Part shown: positions 24,775 through 34,272 of the stretch, piece after piece
How the letters are laid out: each line of letters opens with the position of its first letter
Numbering within the stretch: position 1 is the first letter of the stretch
NCBI GenBank assembly: GCA_944324405.1
Contig: CALUWF010000002.1
Location: forward strand, 33,660-97,659
Length of the DNA: 64,000 nucleotides
Source: Candidatus Gastranaerophilales bacterium
GTDB taxonomy: Bacteria; Cyanobacteriota; Vampirovibrionia; Gastranaerophilales; Gastranaerophilaceae
Direction: 5' to 3'
Made by a program: the position numbers and the translations under genes
The notes under the pieces: generated by a model
Told to the model about the DNA's origin: nothing
Seen by the model: the letters and a program-made list of their open reading frames with translations, nothing else
Databases searched by the model: none

Positions 24775-26841
24775 TTATAAATATTGAAAATCGCAAACCC
24801 TGAGGAGCTTTTCTTTTAAAAGAGTTAAAAGTGCAATCCTGTTATTTTTAATTTTTTCGTCCTTATCCATAACAAGAACTTTGTCAAAGAAATTATTTAT
24901 CGGCCCAACAAGACCCTCAAGCTTATTAACACAGTCCTTAATTGCAAGGCCTTCAAGATTTCCCATAGCACAAATTGCACTATAAAGCGCTTTTTCTTCT
25001 TCAAGTACAAACAGCTTTTCATCCGGCAAATTTGACATTTCTTTGTCTTTTGTTATTCTTAAAACCCTGTTTGCAGCCTCACAAAGTTTTTTAAAACTTT
25101 CTTTGTCCGCTTCTTTATTTAAAAACCTCGCTTTTTGCAGGAAACCTTCAATGTCACTGAGCGGATTGCCTGCAAGGCTCGCCTTCAGGATGTTTTGTGT
25201 GAATTCTTTTTCATACATTATTGCAAGCCTGTTTAAAATAAAATCGCAAACATCCGTCATTGTATCGTTTTCAAGTTCTGTTTCAAATTCTTTTGAGAGC
25301 ATATCAAGAGAACTTTTAATAATGTTTTTGAGATTTAATTTTAAATTATTACTCAATACAATTCTTAAAATACCTATGGCGGCACGTCTTGCGCCGAGCG
25401 GATCGTTTGAACCCGTGGGGCGTTTTTTCTTCATTTTACCTTGTGTTGAGATAAAAAGAGCACAAATTGTATCGATTTTATCCGATATTGATATAATTTG
25501 CCCCTCAACCGCGCTTGGCAGTTCGCCATAAGCGTTGAGCGGAAAATAATGTTCTTTTATTGCAAGGGCAACCGCTTTATTCTCTCCGGATTTAAGTGCA
25601 TAATTTTCGCCGATGAAACCTTGAAGCTCGGTGAATTCAAAAACGAGTTTTGTGCCCAAATCCGCCTTGCAAAGAAGCGCAGCACGCTTTATATTGTCAT
25701 TTTTAACGTTAAGCTGCTTTGAAATTTCATCGCTTAGGGTTACAATTCTCTGTGTTTTATCAAAAAGCGTGCCCAGTCCTTTTTGGAAAGTCATGCCCTT
25801 TAAATCTTCAATTTTATTCTCGAGCGGCTCTTTTGTATCCTCTTTGTAAAAAAATATGCCATCTTCAAGCCTTGCGCTTACCACTCTTTGGTTTCCGGCT
25901 TTGATATTTTCCATGGATTCTTTATCATCCCCGACAAAATTTGCCATGGTTATAAAATGGTTCGATAATTTCCCGTCTTTTTGATGAAGCGGAAAATATC
26001 TCTGATGTTTTGACATGACTGTTGTTGTGACAATATCGGGAATTTCAAGATATCTTTTATCAAATTCGCACAACACCGGCACGGGATATTCCGTGATATA
26101 AGTAACTTCTTCAAGCAAATCTTCGTAATTTCTAAAATCAATTGTCGTATCAATTGAAGCAGCACATTTTGTTGCACTTTCGACGATTTTATTTCTTCTT
26201 TCATCAACATTTACTATAACATGTGCTTTTTTTAAATCGTCGACATAACTTCCCGCATTTTTTACGCAAACCTCTCTGTTTGGCGAAAACCTGTGCCCAA
26301 GGGTCTTATTTGATGAAGTTTTATCCAACACTTTAAGCGGCAGAATATCGTCATTATAAAGGGCAAGAATATTTTCAATCGGGCGGGAAAATTTTTGCTC
26401 ATGGTTTCCCCAGCGCATAAAATGTGCACCTTGCATTTTAAAAATTATGTTTTCGATATTTTCGCTTAAAATCTCTTTTGTACTTTTGCCCTTAATTTCA
26501 ACTTTTGCCCAGATATAATTATCTTTTTTATATAAATCTTTTTCATTTGCACCGTTTTTCTTTGCAAAACCAAGCGCTGCCGGGGTATAATTTCCCTTAT
26601 CATCAAGCGCAATGCTCAAAATGGGGCCTCTTGATTCTTTTAAAATATCTTTTTGCTTATCGTCAAGTCCAAAAATCATAACGGCAAGACGCCTTGGCGT
26701 TGCTTGAACATCAAGGGTTTTATATTCAATACCGTATTGTTCAAAAAGCCTTTCAAAAGCTTCTTTCAGCTGCTTTTGTGCATCGGGAATAAATTTATAA
26801 GGAAGTTCCTGTACTAATATTTCTAATAAAAAATCACTCAT
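24775..26841 (-). CDS. glyS: Glycyl-tRNA synthetase beta subunit
   Basis: Beta chain of the alpha2-beta2 glycyl-tRNA synthetase. The start LLEILVQELPYKFIPDA is the standard EIGTEELP-like opening. KFSRPIENILALY, LGHRF, FHQRYFPL-like KHQRYFPLHQKDG and DKIDTICALF are conserved, and a DALR/anticodon-binding-like end follows (residues about 590-688). 688 residues, normal. The alpha subunit gene is not adjacent. There is no ribosome binding site, and a -10 lies 6 nt before the ATG, so the mRNA may be leaderless. Confidence 0.94.
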   Translation of the reverse strand: MSDFLLEILVQELPYKFIPDAQKQLKEAFERLFEQYGIEYKTLDVQATPRRLAVMIFGLDDKQKDILKESRGPILSIALDDKGNYTPAALGFAKKNGANEKDLYKKDNYIWAKVEIKGKSTKEILSENIENIIFKMQGAHFMRWGNHEQKFSRPIENILALYNDDILPLKVLDKTSSNKTLGHRFSPNREVCVKNAGSYVDDLKKAHVIVNVDERRNKIVESATKCAASIDTTIDFRNYEDLLEEVTYITEYPVPVLCEFDKRYLEIPDIVTTTVMSKHQRYFPLHQKDGKLSNHFITMANFVGDDKESMENIKAGNQRVVSARLEDGIFFYKEDTKEPLENKIEDLKGMTFQKGLGTLFDKTQRIVTLSDEISKQLNVKNDNIKRAALLCKADLGTKLVFEFTELQGFIGENYALKSGENKAVALAIKEHYFPLNAYGELPSAVEGQIISISDKIDTICALFISTQGKMKKKRPTGSNDPLGARRAAIGILRIVLSNNLKLNLKNIIKSSLDMLSKEFETELENDTMTDVCDFILNRLAIMYEKEFTQNILKASLAGNPLSDIEGFLQKARFLNKEADKESFKKLCEAANRVLRITKDKEMSNLPDEKLFVLEEEKALYSAICAMGNLEGLAIKDCVNKLEGLVGPINNFFDKVLVMDKDEKIKNNRIALLTLLKEKLLRVCDFQYL

Positions 26842-26847
26842 AGCTTA

Positions 26848-26877
26848 ATTTTATTACAAAAGAAACTTTAAAAGCAA
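26848..26877 (-). promoter_or_regulatory. Predicted leaderless promoter of glyS
   Basis: On the minus strand TTGCTT (26877-26872), an 18-bp spacer and TAAAAT (26853-26848) are followed by six bases and then the ATG at 26841. Expected transcription would begin at or next to the start codon. Confidence 0.45.
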
Positions 26878-26879
26878 GG

Positions 26880-26897
26880 TTTAAGAAATATTAAGAA
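26880..26897 (+). promoter_or_regulatory. TTAAGAA direct repeat, copy B
   Basis: Two TTAAGAA half-sites exactly 10 bp apart (26881-26887, 26891-26897). The first 17 bp are identical to 12645-12661. It lies between the divergent glyS and the 26975 gene, upstream of both. Confidence 0.4.
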
Positions 26898-26974
26898 TTG
26901 TGTACGAAGCTTATAAATCTTGAAATTATTATGTTTATGTGTCATTTTAATAGTGGACGAGGATGAGAGTTTTA

Positions 26975-28483
26975 ATGTCGCAGACAAATGATGCAGTAGT
27001 AAAAATAAATGATGAGCAGGCAAATTACGCAAAAAAAATAAGCGCAAGAATGTCACAGCCTTTGCTCAGAAGAAAGGGGCTTATTGAGCTTCTTGGTATT
27101 TTGTGTGCGGTTGATTATTTTAAAAAATACGGTTTTCGCGTAAACACTTCAAGAAGCCTGCATGGTATAGCCGAAGTTTTTGAAGTATTTAAAATAAGCG
27201 ATATTTACATTAATAACCACAGAATAGATATTATTACCCAGTTTCGCGACGAGCGGATAAGAATTCCCTACATCCATAAAGAATTCGGCTGCCTGCCTGA
27301 CTATTATGTTGTGGTAAAACTTGATGAACGCCTTAAAGATGCAAGAATTACAGGCTATTTCAAGCCCTCGGAAATAAGTTTTGTAAAAAGCTCAACGGAA
27401 TATGTTGATGTTGATGAAATTTATTTGAAAAGCACCAGGGCGCTTTGCCTTGAGCTTAAAAAACCGGCATGCCCAAAACAGATTTTCGGAAAACATCTCG
27501 ATTGCGTTTCCCTTTTTCTAAGGTTTATTGACGGCGAACTTCCGGCAAGCAGCAAAAAACTTTTTATACAACACCTTGCCACATGTCCCGGCTGCACAAA
27601 AAAACTTGCCGATGTTCTTGATTTTAACAGAACGGTTAATTCCATACAAAATATAGAAGATTTGATTGAGGCATACAGCATTGACAATACCGGCGAAGAT
27701 GAGATTATGGCGTCTTTTAAAAAGACGTCAATGCTGGCACAGAAAAACAATACTCCCGCAGCGCCTTTGCAGACCCAGGAACCGCAGCAGAATTCAAATG
27801 AACAAAAATATCAAAAAATCATCGACGGCATTTTTGATAATGCATCAAAAATTGAATCGTCCAAAATTGGGGCCATAATAGGCGGCAGAAAGAAAAAATT
27901 TATTATCACGGCAGCATGCATTCTTTTGTTTTTGTTTGTATCCGTTTTTATAGCTTTCAAAAATTCAAATTCGGAAATATCATCTATATCCGATGTTGAT
28001 GACGTTTATTCTCAGGATAACAATTACGACTCCCGCCTGCAAAGTGAATTTGCCTCATCGCATACACTGCCGCAGGAAGTCTATGGCGTTCCGAACGTCA
28101 CCGATTATTCAATCGCAAGCAAAACAACAGGCGAACCGCTTGTTGCGACGATAAATAAAATATCCTGGGAAGTGCCCGAAAATATTGCAAATAAGGCAAA
28201 CTATACGAGATTTTTACAGCTTGTCGGCAAGAACGTAAAACTTAATTTACAAAATGATTTACTCTTGTCGAACGATTTTGCAAAAAACAACATTATCAAA
28301 CTGAGCATTAGAATTGCGAGCAACGGTGATGTTATCGGTATGAAAATGCTTCAAAGTTCAGGCTCGGTGCCCATAGACAATATTATTAAAAAGAGCGTCT
28401 CTGAAACCCTTTTGTATATGAAACCGCCTTCCCATGGGCTTATCTCGCGTCCTGTCGACGTTACACTTGTAATTACCCTCTGA
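26975..28483 (+). CDS. Single-pass membrane protein: DUF1822-like, zf-HC2-like, TonB-C-like domains
   Basis: 502 residues with an unusual order. Residues about 15-135 resemble the cyanobacterial DUF1822 domain (LIELLGILCAVDYFKKYGF, then DYYVVVKLDERLKDARITGY). Residues about 175-212 look like an anti-sigma zinc finger (FLRFIDGELPASS, H200-x3-C204-x2-C207). After a Gln/Asn linker comes one membrane helix (about 309-329). The C-terminus (about 425-502) has the TonB-C pattern IRIASNGDVIGMKMLQSSGS. The likely topology is N-in, C-out. ATG at 26975 uses GAGGA 11 nt upstream; the ATG at 26963 lies inside that site. Function unknown; signalling across the membrane is plausible. Confidence 0.6.
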   Translation: MSQTNDAVVKINDEQANYAKKISARMSQPLLRRKGLIELLGILCAVDYFKKYGFRVNTSRSLHGIAEVFEVFKISDIYINNHRIDIITQFRDERIRIPYIHKEFGCLPDYYVVVKLDERLKDARITGYFKPSEISFVKSSTEYVDVDEIYLKSTRALCLELKKPACPKQIFGKHLDCVSLFLRFIDGELPASSKKLFIQHLATCPGCTKKLADVLDFNRTVNSIQNIEDLIEAYSIDNTGEDEIMASFKKTSMLAQKNNTPAAPLQTQEPQQNSNEQKYQKIIDGIFDNASKIESSKIGAIIGGRKKKFIITAACILLFLFVSVFIAFKNSNSEISSISDVDDVYSQDNNYDSRLQSEFASSHTLPQEVYGVPNVTDYSIASKTTGEPLVATINKISWEVPENIANKANYTRFLQLVGKNVKLNLQNDLLLSNDFAKNNIIKLSIRIASNGDVIGMKMLQSSGSVPIDNIIKKSVSETLLYMKPPSHGLISRPVDVTLVITL

Positions 28484-30902
28484 AAAGATTGTGCTTGAGT
28501 ACTTCCTCTCTTAAACCTCTGTAGTCGTTTATGTCATGATTTTTTACAAATTCAAGAGCGCACTCACGGGCTTTTTCAAGTATCTCAACATCATTTACAA
28601 CATCAGCAAGTCCAAAATCGGGTATTCCGCTTTGTCTTGTACCCAAGAATTCGCCCGGGCCGCGCAGCTCAAGGTCTTTTTGCGCAACAATAAAACCGTT
28701 ATTTGTCTGCGTCATTATTTTTAGTCTGTTTTTAACCTGTTTTGAAGCGGAAGTGCTGACCAAAATACAGTAAGACTGTTTATCGGAACGCCCGACACGC
28801 CCTCTGAGCTGATGAAGCTGAGAAAGCCCAAACCTTTCCGCATTCTCAATTATCATAACGGTAGCATTAGGCACATCAACACCAACTTCCACAACCGTTG
28901 TTGATACCAAAATATCGTATTTTTTCTCTTTAAAATCAAGCATTACCTGCTCTTTTTCAAACGGCTTTAATTTTCCATGCAGCAAACCTATTTTGTAGTC
29001 TTTAAATTCGCCGTTTTGAAGCCTGTGTGCTTCTTGTGTCGCATTTTTAGCGCTTATTGTTTCGCTTTCGTCAATTAACGGGTAAACAATATAGGCCTGG
29101 TGTCCCTGCGCGATTTGTTCCTTTATTAATTTATAAGCATCTTTTCGCCCGTTTGCCCCGACAAGAGTAGTAATAACAGGCAATCTGCCCTTAGGGAGTT
29201 CATCAATCGTTGTTATATCAAGATCGCCATGCATGGTAAGCGCAAGCGTCCTTGGTATAGGAGTTGCTGTCATGGTAAGCATTTGCGGATATTCTCCCTT
29301 GGTTAAAAGTTTTGAGCGCTGCTTTACCCCAAAACGGTGCTGCTCGTCTATTACAACCGCACCAAGATTGCAAAACTCAACTCCTTCCTGAATTAGAGCG
29401 TGTGTACCAACGGCAATATGCATTTGTCCGTTTTTTAGAGAAGTAAGCATTTCTTTTCTGATTTTTGAACCGTGTTTCCCCAAAAACAAGCCGACGCTTA
29501 TATTTAAAGGAGTAAGCCATTGGGTAAAATTTTTATAATGTTGGCTTGCAAGGATTTCCGTCGGTGCCATAATCGCACCCTGATAGCCGTTTTCAATTGC
29601 ACAAAGCAGCATAATGCAAGCTACAACGGTTTTTCCGCTTCCGACATCTCCTTGCAACAATCGCTGCATCGGCTCTTTTGAGTTTAAATCGTTTATGATT
29701 TCATCAACGGCATTTTTTTGCGCGCCGGTAAGCTCAAAAGGCAAACTCTCGATAAATTTTCTAACCAATCCGTCACGCTTTATTTTGAGCTGTATTGACG
29801 TATTTTTTCGATTTGCTTCCCGAATAAGTGCCAAATTGAGCTGAAGGGTAAAAAGCTCTTCAAAAACAATTCTAAACCTTGCCCTGTCGACATCTTCGCG
29901 TGTTTTTGGCAAATGAATTTTTCTAACCGCTTCGTTTTTGTTTATCAGATCGTATTTTTCTTTTATATATTGCGGAATGGGGTCTTCTATTTTATCGCAA
30001 TACTTTTCAACCGCACTTCTGATTGCACCGCTCAAGGTTTTTGAATTTAAATTTTCCGTAAGCGGATATATGGGAACTATCCTGCCGGAATTTATAAGTT
30101 CGTCATCCTCATAACAAAAATCACATGTCATAACCTGGATATCCGGCTTATCTATGGTTATTTCATTTGTGTATGAGTCTTTTTTAACAGTGCCTATTAC
30201 TATAACGCTTGAGCCTTGCGGATATTGGGCTTTATACCTTTCAAGCATACGCCTGTTTTTGAGCTTGTAAAAAAAGTTCAAGGTTATATCGCCTGAACCG
30301 TCCCCTATTAGAATATTTAAAACCGTAAGCCTTTTAAGGGTTAAGTATGCATATACTTTTTTTATGGTTGCAAAAACCGTTACCTGCTCTCCGATTTTAA
30401 GATTGGATATTTTTACCCTCCCCTGATAATCAACGTAACGCTTGGGATAATATTCAAGTAAATCTTTTACGGTGTATATATTTAATTTATTAAAAAGAAG
30501 TGCTGTTTTTGGGCCTACACCTTTTACAAACTGGACTTCAATTTGAGAGATGTCATCAGTATAAGGTTTTTTGCCCTCCGGCATATCTTCTCTTTTTTTA
30601 ATTCTAAGCTGCGGTTTTATAAGTTTTTTAAAATAAGCAAAAGTATCCGCCAAAAGTTCAACCGAATGCGCACGTGCGGGAGGGGAGTCTATATGATACT
30701 GCTCAAAATAAGTAATAAGCTTTTCAACTCTGTGGCGTTCTGTTTTATTGATTTTTTTTAAAACAGTATAAAGAGTTGATAAGACAAATTTTGAAAAAGT
30801 AGTCCTTTTGCCGGTAACATCGATATATTTATGCTCCATCTCAATTTTGCAGGAAGCAATTATTTTTTTATGAATTTCATCAAAGCTTGCAAACTTTTCC
30901 AT
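28473..30902 (-). CDS. recG: ATP-dependent DNA helicase RecG
   Basis: Remodels stalled forks and branched DNA. The wedge (OB) domain is around residues 120-300, with VKGVGPKTALLFNKL and PKRYVDYQG. The helicase core has Walker A LLQGDVGSGKTVVA, DEQHRFGVKQR and TATPIPRTL, and the C-terminus has GRVGRSDKQSYCIL and the RecG-typical RGPGEFLGTRQSGIPDF. At 809 residues it carries about 115 extra N-terminal residues, as in cyanobacterial RecG. It follows the adenylate cyclase by 7 bp. Confidence 0.95.
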   Translation of the reverse strand: MEKFASFDEIHKKIIASCKIEMEHKYIDVTGKRTTFSKFVLSTLYTVLKKINKTERHRVEKLITYFEQYHIDSPPARAHSVELLADTFAYFKKLIKPQLRIKKREDMPEGKKPYTDDISQIEVQFVKGVGPKTALLFNKLNIYTVKDLLEYYPKRYVDYQGRVKISNLKIGEQVTVFATIKKVYAYLTLKRLTVLNILIGDGSGDITLNFFYKLKNRRMLERYKAQYPQGSSVIVIGTVKKDSYTNEITIDKPDIQVMTCDFCYEDDELINSGRIVPIYPLTENLNSKTLSGAIRSAVEKYCDKIEDPIPQYIKEKYDLINKNEAVRKIHLPKTREDVDRARFRIVFEELFTLQLNLALIREANRKNTSIQLKIKRDGLVRKFIESLPFELTGAQKNAVDEIINDLNSKEPMQRLLQGDVGSGKTVVACIMLLCAIENGYQGAIMAPTEILASQHYKNFTQWLTPLNISVGLFLGKHGSKIRKEMLTSLKNGQMHIAVGTHALIQEGVEFCNLGAVVIDEQHRFGVKQRSKLLTKGEYPQMLTMTATPIPRTLALTMHGDLDITTIDELPKGRLPVITTLVGANGRKDAYKLIKEQIAQGHQAYIVYPLIDESETISAKNATQEAHRLQNGEFKDYKIGLLHGKLKPFEKEQVMLDFKEKKYDILVSTTVVEVGVDVPNATVMIIENAERFGLSQLHQLRGRVGRSDKQSYCILVSTSASKQVKNRLKIMTQTNNGFIVAQKDLELRGPGEFLGTRQSGIPDFGLADVVNDVEILEKARECALEFVKNHDINDYRGLREEVLKHNLFRG

Positions 30903-30909
30903 AAATTAA

Positions 30910-32862
30910 TTATACATTAATGAGTCTTAAAACCTCATAAATGTTAATTTTTTTTGCTTTTCCGCGTATTGTAACCTCGCGGATTTTAATAACATCGACA
31001 TACTTTTGTACAACATCAAAAGTCGCCTGGCTTATTAAAAACTTTGTACGGTAGACTTTGTTATAGTTTTCAATTCTTGAAGCGGTATTTACCGTGTCTC
31101 CTATAACCGTGTATTCAAGCCTTTCTTCCGAGCCTATATTACCAACGAATGCCTCGCCTGTTGAAATTCCTATCCCTATTTCAATTTTGGGTTTACCTTC
31201 TTCAAGCCATTTTTCTTGCAGCCGTTTGACTTTTTTTAACATACAATCAGCACAGATAACCGCATCAAGCGCGTGTTTGTCGTTTTTTATAGGTTCGCCG
31301 AAAACCGCAAGTACCGCATCGCCCATAAACTTGTTTAATATCCCGTTATGCTCTTCAATTATAGGAACAATTGCCGTAAAGTATTCGTTTAATATCTTTG
31401 TGACTTCTTCTGCGCTTAAATTTTCACTTATTGATGTAAATCCTCTGATATCGGCAAAAAGCACGGTTACATTTGCTCTTTTACCGCCAAGTTTAACCGA
31501 ATCTATATTATTTACGACATTTTTCATAACGTCTTTTGACAAATATTTGCTCATTGCGCTTTGTATTTTTTCTTTCTTTTTGCCTTCAAGCAAATACCTG
31601 TAGGAGTAAGCGCAGCCTATTGCAAAAAGTATAAAAATTTCGGGCATAATAAGGTTTATTGCCGTCTTATTTGCAAACATAAAAAATGCAAAAATAAGAT
31701 AGGCAAACATAAGACAGGCGCACGACAAAAGCGCCATGGGGATAGGCATTGTGCATACAAGCACAAAAGCCGTAATAAAAACAAGTATTACATTTAAAAC
31801 ATTATATAAATTACTTGTACATCTGTAAAATTCATTATTTATTATATTATCAAGGTTTGTTGCCTGGATATCCACTCCCGAAAACGTATCCGACACCGGC
31901 GTTCTTTTAATATCCTGAAGCGCTTGCGCGTTGGCATTTGCGCCGACAAATACAATTTTATCTTTAAATATTTGCGCATCAAGTATGGGCTTTTCCCCTT
32001 TTTTAATGGAATTTAGCGAACTTATAACATCAGAGGCGGATATTTTTTGGTGTGAATATACATTGTCATTCGTCTTATAAAAAAAGATATTTGAATAGGC
32101 TATTCCATATTTGTTTACAACGGGCATTTTGAGGGAAAATTTATTATTTTTTGCAAGAAGATATTTATCGGTAAGTACAAAATGATTGATACCGGTGTGT
32201 TTAGAATACATTAAAAGCCCTAAGGAAGGATAGAGTTTGCCTTTGTAATTTATTACCTGATCAACTCTTCTTATATATCCGTCGTTGTCAAGATTTGTAT
32301 TTACCGAGCCGAGATATTTAATGTTTTTTAAATAATCCTTTTGAAAAGTACTGAAACTTTTGTAAAGGCTTGGCTTTTTGTATCTTTCGCTTCTTTTGTC
32401 CTCAATAACTATTTTATTTTTTTCAAAAAGCAGCTTTTCATAGAATTTTTCATCGGCATTTTTAAATTCGGCATTTGTAAAACCAACACCGGCACTTAAA
32501 TTGTCATAATTTTTAATTTGATTAAAAAATTCCCTGTCAGCCTCCGGGTGTTCGGTGTCAGGAGCCACAACAATTGCATCATAGCCTATTTGTTTTGTTT
32601 GTGTATAATTTGCAAGGTATTCAAAAATTTCTCCGTAACGCGTTCTCTTCCAAGGCCAGCGGCCCAGTTGATGAAGTGATTTATCATCAATCACAATAAG
32701 AATAATATCATCCGATGCTTTTGCATTTTGGGTTGTTAATTTAACGAGAAAATTATACGATTTCATCTCAAAAACTGACGCACCCGTTATATATACAATA
32801 AAAAATATTAAAGCGGATGCAAAAGCAAGCACAAAAAGAGATTTTTTATGAGAAATTTTCAT
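30910..32862 (-). CDS. CHASE2 adenylate cyclase (class III)
   Basis: Membrane-bound cyclase converting ATP to cAMP in response to an external signal. The order is an N-terminal membrane helix, an extracytoplasmic CHASE2 sensor (about 30-335, with ILIVIDDKSLHQLGRWPWKR), three closely spaced helices (about 345-420) and a class III catalytic domain (about 460-640). The catalytic domain has VLFADIRGFTS and GDAVLAVFG with metal-binding Asp residues. KFMGD and IGDTVNTASR carry the Lys and Asp expected for ATP specificity. 650 residues. recG follows 7 bp later on the same transcript. Confidence 0.9.
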   Translation of the reverse strand: MKISHKKSLFVLAFASALIFFIVYITGASVFEMKSYNFLVKLTTQNAKASDDIILIVIDDKSLHQLGRWPWKRTRYGEIFEYLANYTQTKQIGYDAIVVAPDTEHPEADREFFNQIKNYDNLSAGVGFTNAEFKNADEKFYEKLLFEKNKIVIEDKRSERYKKPSLYKSFSTFQKDYLKNIKYLGSVNTNLDNDGYIRRVDQVINYKGKLYPSLGLLMYSKHTGINHFVLTDKYLLAKNNKFSLKMPVVNKYGIAYSNIFFYKTNDNVYSHQKISASDVISSLNSIKKGEKPILDAQIFKDKIVFVGANANAQALQDIKRTPVSDTFSGVDIQATNLDNIINNEFYRCTSNLYNVLNVILVFITAFVLVCTMPIPMALLSCACLMFAYLIFAFFMFANKTAINLIMPEIFILFAIGCAYSYRYLLEGKKKEKIQSAMSKYLSKDVMKNVVNNIDSVKLGGKRANVTVLFADIRGFTSISENLSAEEVTKILNEYFTAIVPIIEEHNGILNKFMGDAVLAVFGEPIKNDKHALDAVICADCMLKKVKRLQEKWLEEGKPKIEIGIGISTGEAFVGNIGSEERLEYTVIGDTVNTASRIENYNKVYRTKFLISQATFDVVQKYVDVIKIREVTIRGKAKKINIYEVLRLINV

Positions 32863-32932
32863 TTTAACATTCTACTTTATACGGTTTAAAAATAAAATAC
32901 ATAATTAATACGGGATTTAATAAATTATTTTA

Positions 32933-32960
32933 TGGAAATTAATTAATAGTTTGTTATAAT
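32933..32960 (+). promoter_or_regulatory. ctpA promoter
   Basis: TGGAAA, a 16-bp spacer and consensus TATAAT with an extended -10 TGT. Confidence 0.6.
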
Positions 32961-32981
32961 ATCAACTAAAGAGGAGAGAAT

Positions 32982-34241
32982 ATGAAAGATTTATTTAAAA
33001 GAGCAACAATACTTGTTTTAATGCTGGGACTTTTCTGTGTGGGGTCTTTTTTAAACCCTGTTCTTGCACAAACTCCGCAGACACTATACGACAGAGCGTG
33101 GAAGTTAATTGACGCAAAATTTGTTGATCAGACTAACAACGAACAGGATTGGTCAAGATGGCGCCACCGCTACGACAATGTAATTAAAGACGAAGAAGAC
33201 GCCTATGTTGCAATTGATACTATGGTGTCGAGCTTAAATGATGTTTACACAAAATTTTTAAATCCAAAAGATTTTAAAGAAGAAAATGAGTCCATCCAAG
33301 GTTCTCTACAGGGTATAGGTGTTCAAATAGGGGTTCGCGACGGCAAACTGCTTGTAATAGCACCTATTGAAGACACCCCCGGTGAACGCGCAGGCCTAAA
33401 AGCGGAAGATGAAATCCTTGAGATTAACGGAAAAAGTACAAAAGGTATAACCGTTGACGCAGCAGCCGAGCAGATCAGAGGCCCTGAAGGCACTCAGGTA
33501 ACCCTGCTTGTAAAAAGAGGCAAAGAACAGGCTAAGACTTATAAAATCACAAGAGAAAAAATTGAGATTAAATCTGTTTCAACAAAACCTCCTGAATTTG
33601 CAAAAATACCTAATAACATAGGTTATATACGCCTAAGCTCGTTTATAAGCAGAAATGCTGCGGGTGAATTTGAACAGGCTTTAATTGAAAACTGCGACAA
33701 AGACGGTCTCATAATAGACCTTCGCTCCAACCCCGGCGGACTTTTGACAAATGCCATCTATATTGCGGATATGCTTCTTGATTCAAAAGTAATTGTATCA
33801 ACGGTAGATAGAGAAGGCTACAAGGATACAACCCGCGCAACCCAAAGAATGCTTACAGACCAGCCAATTGCCGTAATTATTAACGGCGGCTCCGCATCGG
33901 CAAGCGAAATTTTAAGCGGTGCGCTGAAAGACAACGAAAGGGCAATAATTGTAGGCAAAAAATCTTTCGGAAAAGGACTTGTACAGGAAATAAACAGACT
34001 TCCCGGGGGTTCTGCAATGCATATCACTATTCAAAAATATCTGACGCCCGATGGTATTGATATCAACAAAAAGGGAATTGAACCGGATTATGAGGTTGAT
34101 TTAACAGAAGAAGATATTAAAAAAGAACGCGACCCGCAAGTGGCAAAAGCAATAGAGGTTTTAAACGCAAAAACCGTTGCAAACAAGGGAGTTGACAAAG
34201 AAAACAAAAGGCAGGAAGATATTAAGGTAATAATTAAATAA
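32982..34241 (+). CDS. ctpA: Carboxy-terminal processing serine peptidase (S41A)
   Basis: Exported Ser/Lys-dyad protease. The signal sequence is LVLMLGLFCVGSFLNPVLAQ, cut near residue 30. The PDZ domain is about 110-195 (GIGVQIGVRDGKLLVIAPIE). The catalytic region has NGGSASASEI with Ser306 and KKSFGKGLVQ with Lys331, the right 25-residue spacing. 419 residues. GAGGAG precedes the ATG. In Cyanobacteria the namesake matures D1; without photosystems the substrate here is presumably an envelope protein. Confidence 0.93.
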   Translation: MKDLFKRATILVLMLGLFCVGSFLNPVLAQTPQTLYDRAWKLIDAKFVDQTNNEQDWSRWRHRYDNVIKDEEDAYVAIDTMVSSLNDVYTKFLNPKDFKEENESIQGSLQGIGVQIGVRDGKLLVIAPIEDTPGERAGLKAEDEILEINGKSTKGITVDAAAEQIRGPEGTQVTLLVKRGKEQAKTYKITREKIEIKSVSTKPPEFAKIPNNIGYIRLSSFISRNAAGEFEQALIENCDKDGLIIDLRSNPGGLLTNAIYIADMLLDSKVIVSTVDREGYKDTTRATQRMLTDQPIAVIINGGSASASEILSGALKDNERAIIVGKKSFGKGLVQEINRLPGGSAMHITIQKYLTPDGIDINKKGIEPDYEVDLTEEDIKKERDPQVAKAIEVLNAKTVANKGVDKENKRQEDIKVIIK

Positions 34242-34243
34242 TT

Positions 34244-34270
34244 AAAAACCGCCCCAAGGGCGGTTTTTTT
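34244..34270. terminator. Bidirectional terminator between ctpA and UPF0210 gene
   Basis: AAAACCGCCC and GGGCGGTTTT around CAA, followed by T residues on the plus strand and also T-rich on the minus strand. Confidence 0.88.
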
Positions 34271-34272
34271 TA

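Noticed and set aside
24775..26841. Pseudogene status of glyS because glyQ is absent nearby
   Set aside because: The frame is intact and full length; the alpha gene is often elsewhere.
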